Assembly (NCBI GenBank): GCA_910577735.1
Contig: CAJTOO010000049.1
Coordinates: forward strand, 1-13,596
DNA length: 13,596 nucleotides
Origin: an uncultured Lachnospiraceae bacterium
Lineage (GTDB): Bacteria > Bacillota > Clostridia > Lachnospirales > Lachnospiraceae
Direction: 5' to 3'
This document shows, in pieces, positions 13,246 through 13,596 of the stretch. A program made the position numbers and the translations under genes. The notes under the pieces are model-generated. The model saw only the letters and a program-made list of their open reading frames with translations. It was not told the DNA's origin and ran no database searches. Every line of letters starts with the position of its first letter. Position 1 is the first letter of the stretch.

Positions 13246-13596
13246 AATGCTCCTTTGCTCTTAAATCGTTTCCTTACATGAAGGAATTACAAACCTTATG
13301 GTGACAATATTACATCTATGAGTTTAACATGTTTGCGGTTCAAATACAATGCAGTTTTTTCGCGCGGGTCTGGCACAGATTCTATCCTGTGATTATATGA
13401 GTCTTATTAGGCTCTAAAAGATTCTCTAAGGCTCACTCTAAGACTCTGCTTAATTGCAAAAGTAAAATCCAGTGCAGGAGTAAATTCTACTGTTCTTTCA
13501 AATTTATTGTTTTTTTAAACTTTTTGAAACCACAAAGTTGAAAATTGAATTATAATAAATCTAAATCCGGGCAGATTTTCTAAAACAGGGCATAGC
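13246..13596. other. Gene-free AT-rich stretch with small repeats
   Basis: I see no supported gene in these 351 bases. The part nearest 13246 must hold the DegV promoter, but no convincing -35/-10 pair was found. GAGTCTTA (13399-13406) and TAAGACTC (13439-13446) form an 8-bp inverted repeat. Within and across it the unit TCTAAGRCTC recurs at 13425-13434 and 13437-13446, with a weaker copy at 13405-13414. A TATAAT lies at 13551-13556 on the plus strand without a good -35, so a plus-strand transcript may start near the window edge. Confidence 0.5.

Noticed and set aside
13528..13556. TATAAT at 13551 as a full promoter
   Set aside because: The base pattern 16-18 bases upstream does not resemble a -35, and TTGAAA lies 21 bases away; only noted as a possible -10.
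1..13596. CRISPR arrays, complete insertion sequences, rRNA genes
   Set aside because: No regularly spaced repeats, transposase frames with terminal repeats, or rRNA sequence were seen.

Overview
The window looks like a chromosomal segment of a low-to-moderate GC Firmicute, most likely a gut Lachnospiraceae or related Clostridia. The reasons are the AGGAGG-type ribosome binding sites, the sigma-A promoters with 17-bp spacers, the protein families (MepA-like MATE pumps, HPK10/GHKL kinases with a LytTR regulator, DegV) and a tRNA-Leu with no encoded CCA. This is inference from style; no marker gene fixes the genus.

Positions 1-2150 are AT-rich and accessory in character. They hold a decayed tyrosine integrase (minus strand), a TCG-motif-rich AT stretch with an orphan promoter, an unrecognised lipoprotein (minus) and a small XRE-type repressor-like protein (plus). 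The repressor is followed by an intrinsic terminator about 20 bases before a MATE multidrug efflux gene (2153-3517). A promoter overlapping the end of that gene drives a tRNA-Leu(UAG) with its own terminator. Next come an unrecognised Tyr/Trp/Gln-rich protein (3879-4508) and, convergent to it with only 2 bases between the stops, a membrane-anchored lipase-like alpha/beta hydrolase (4511-5896, minus).

A second MATE transporter (6166-7548) precedes a 5' leader that looks like a yybP-ykoY manganese riboswitch with a terminator expression platform (7661-7798). The leader controls a CaCA-family calcium/sodium-type antiporter (7884-8828).

The plus-strand operon 8991-12276 is a three-gene signalling unit: a membrane sensor kinase with a normal H-box, a second membrane kinase-like protein whose H-box region is missing, and a LytTR response regulator. 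Two 9-bp direct repeats 21 bp apart, the geometry of LytTR operators, lie just upstream of the operon. No AgrB/AgrD-type peptide gene is visible. The operon faces a DegV fatty-acid-binding protein gene (12358-13245, minus). The two units share one bidirectional terminator, half of which is DegV coding sequence. The last 351 bases hold no gene, only small repeats.

The points most worth a second look are the sensor-kinase pair with complementary defects and its putative operator, the manganese-type riboswitch in front of a CaCA antiporter, and the terminator with a tiny leader ORF in front of the first MATE gene.
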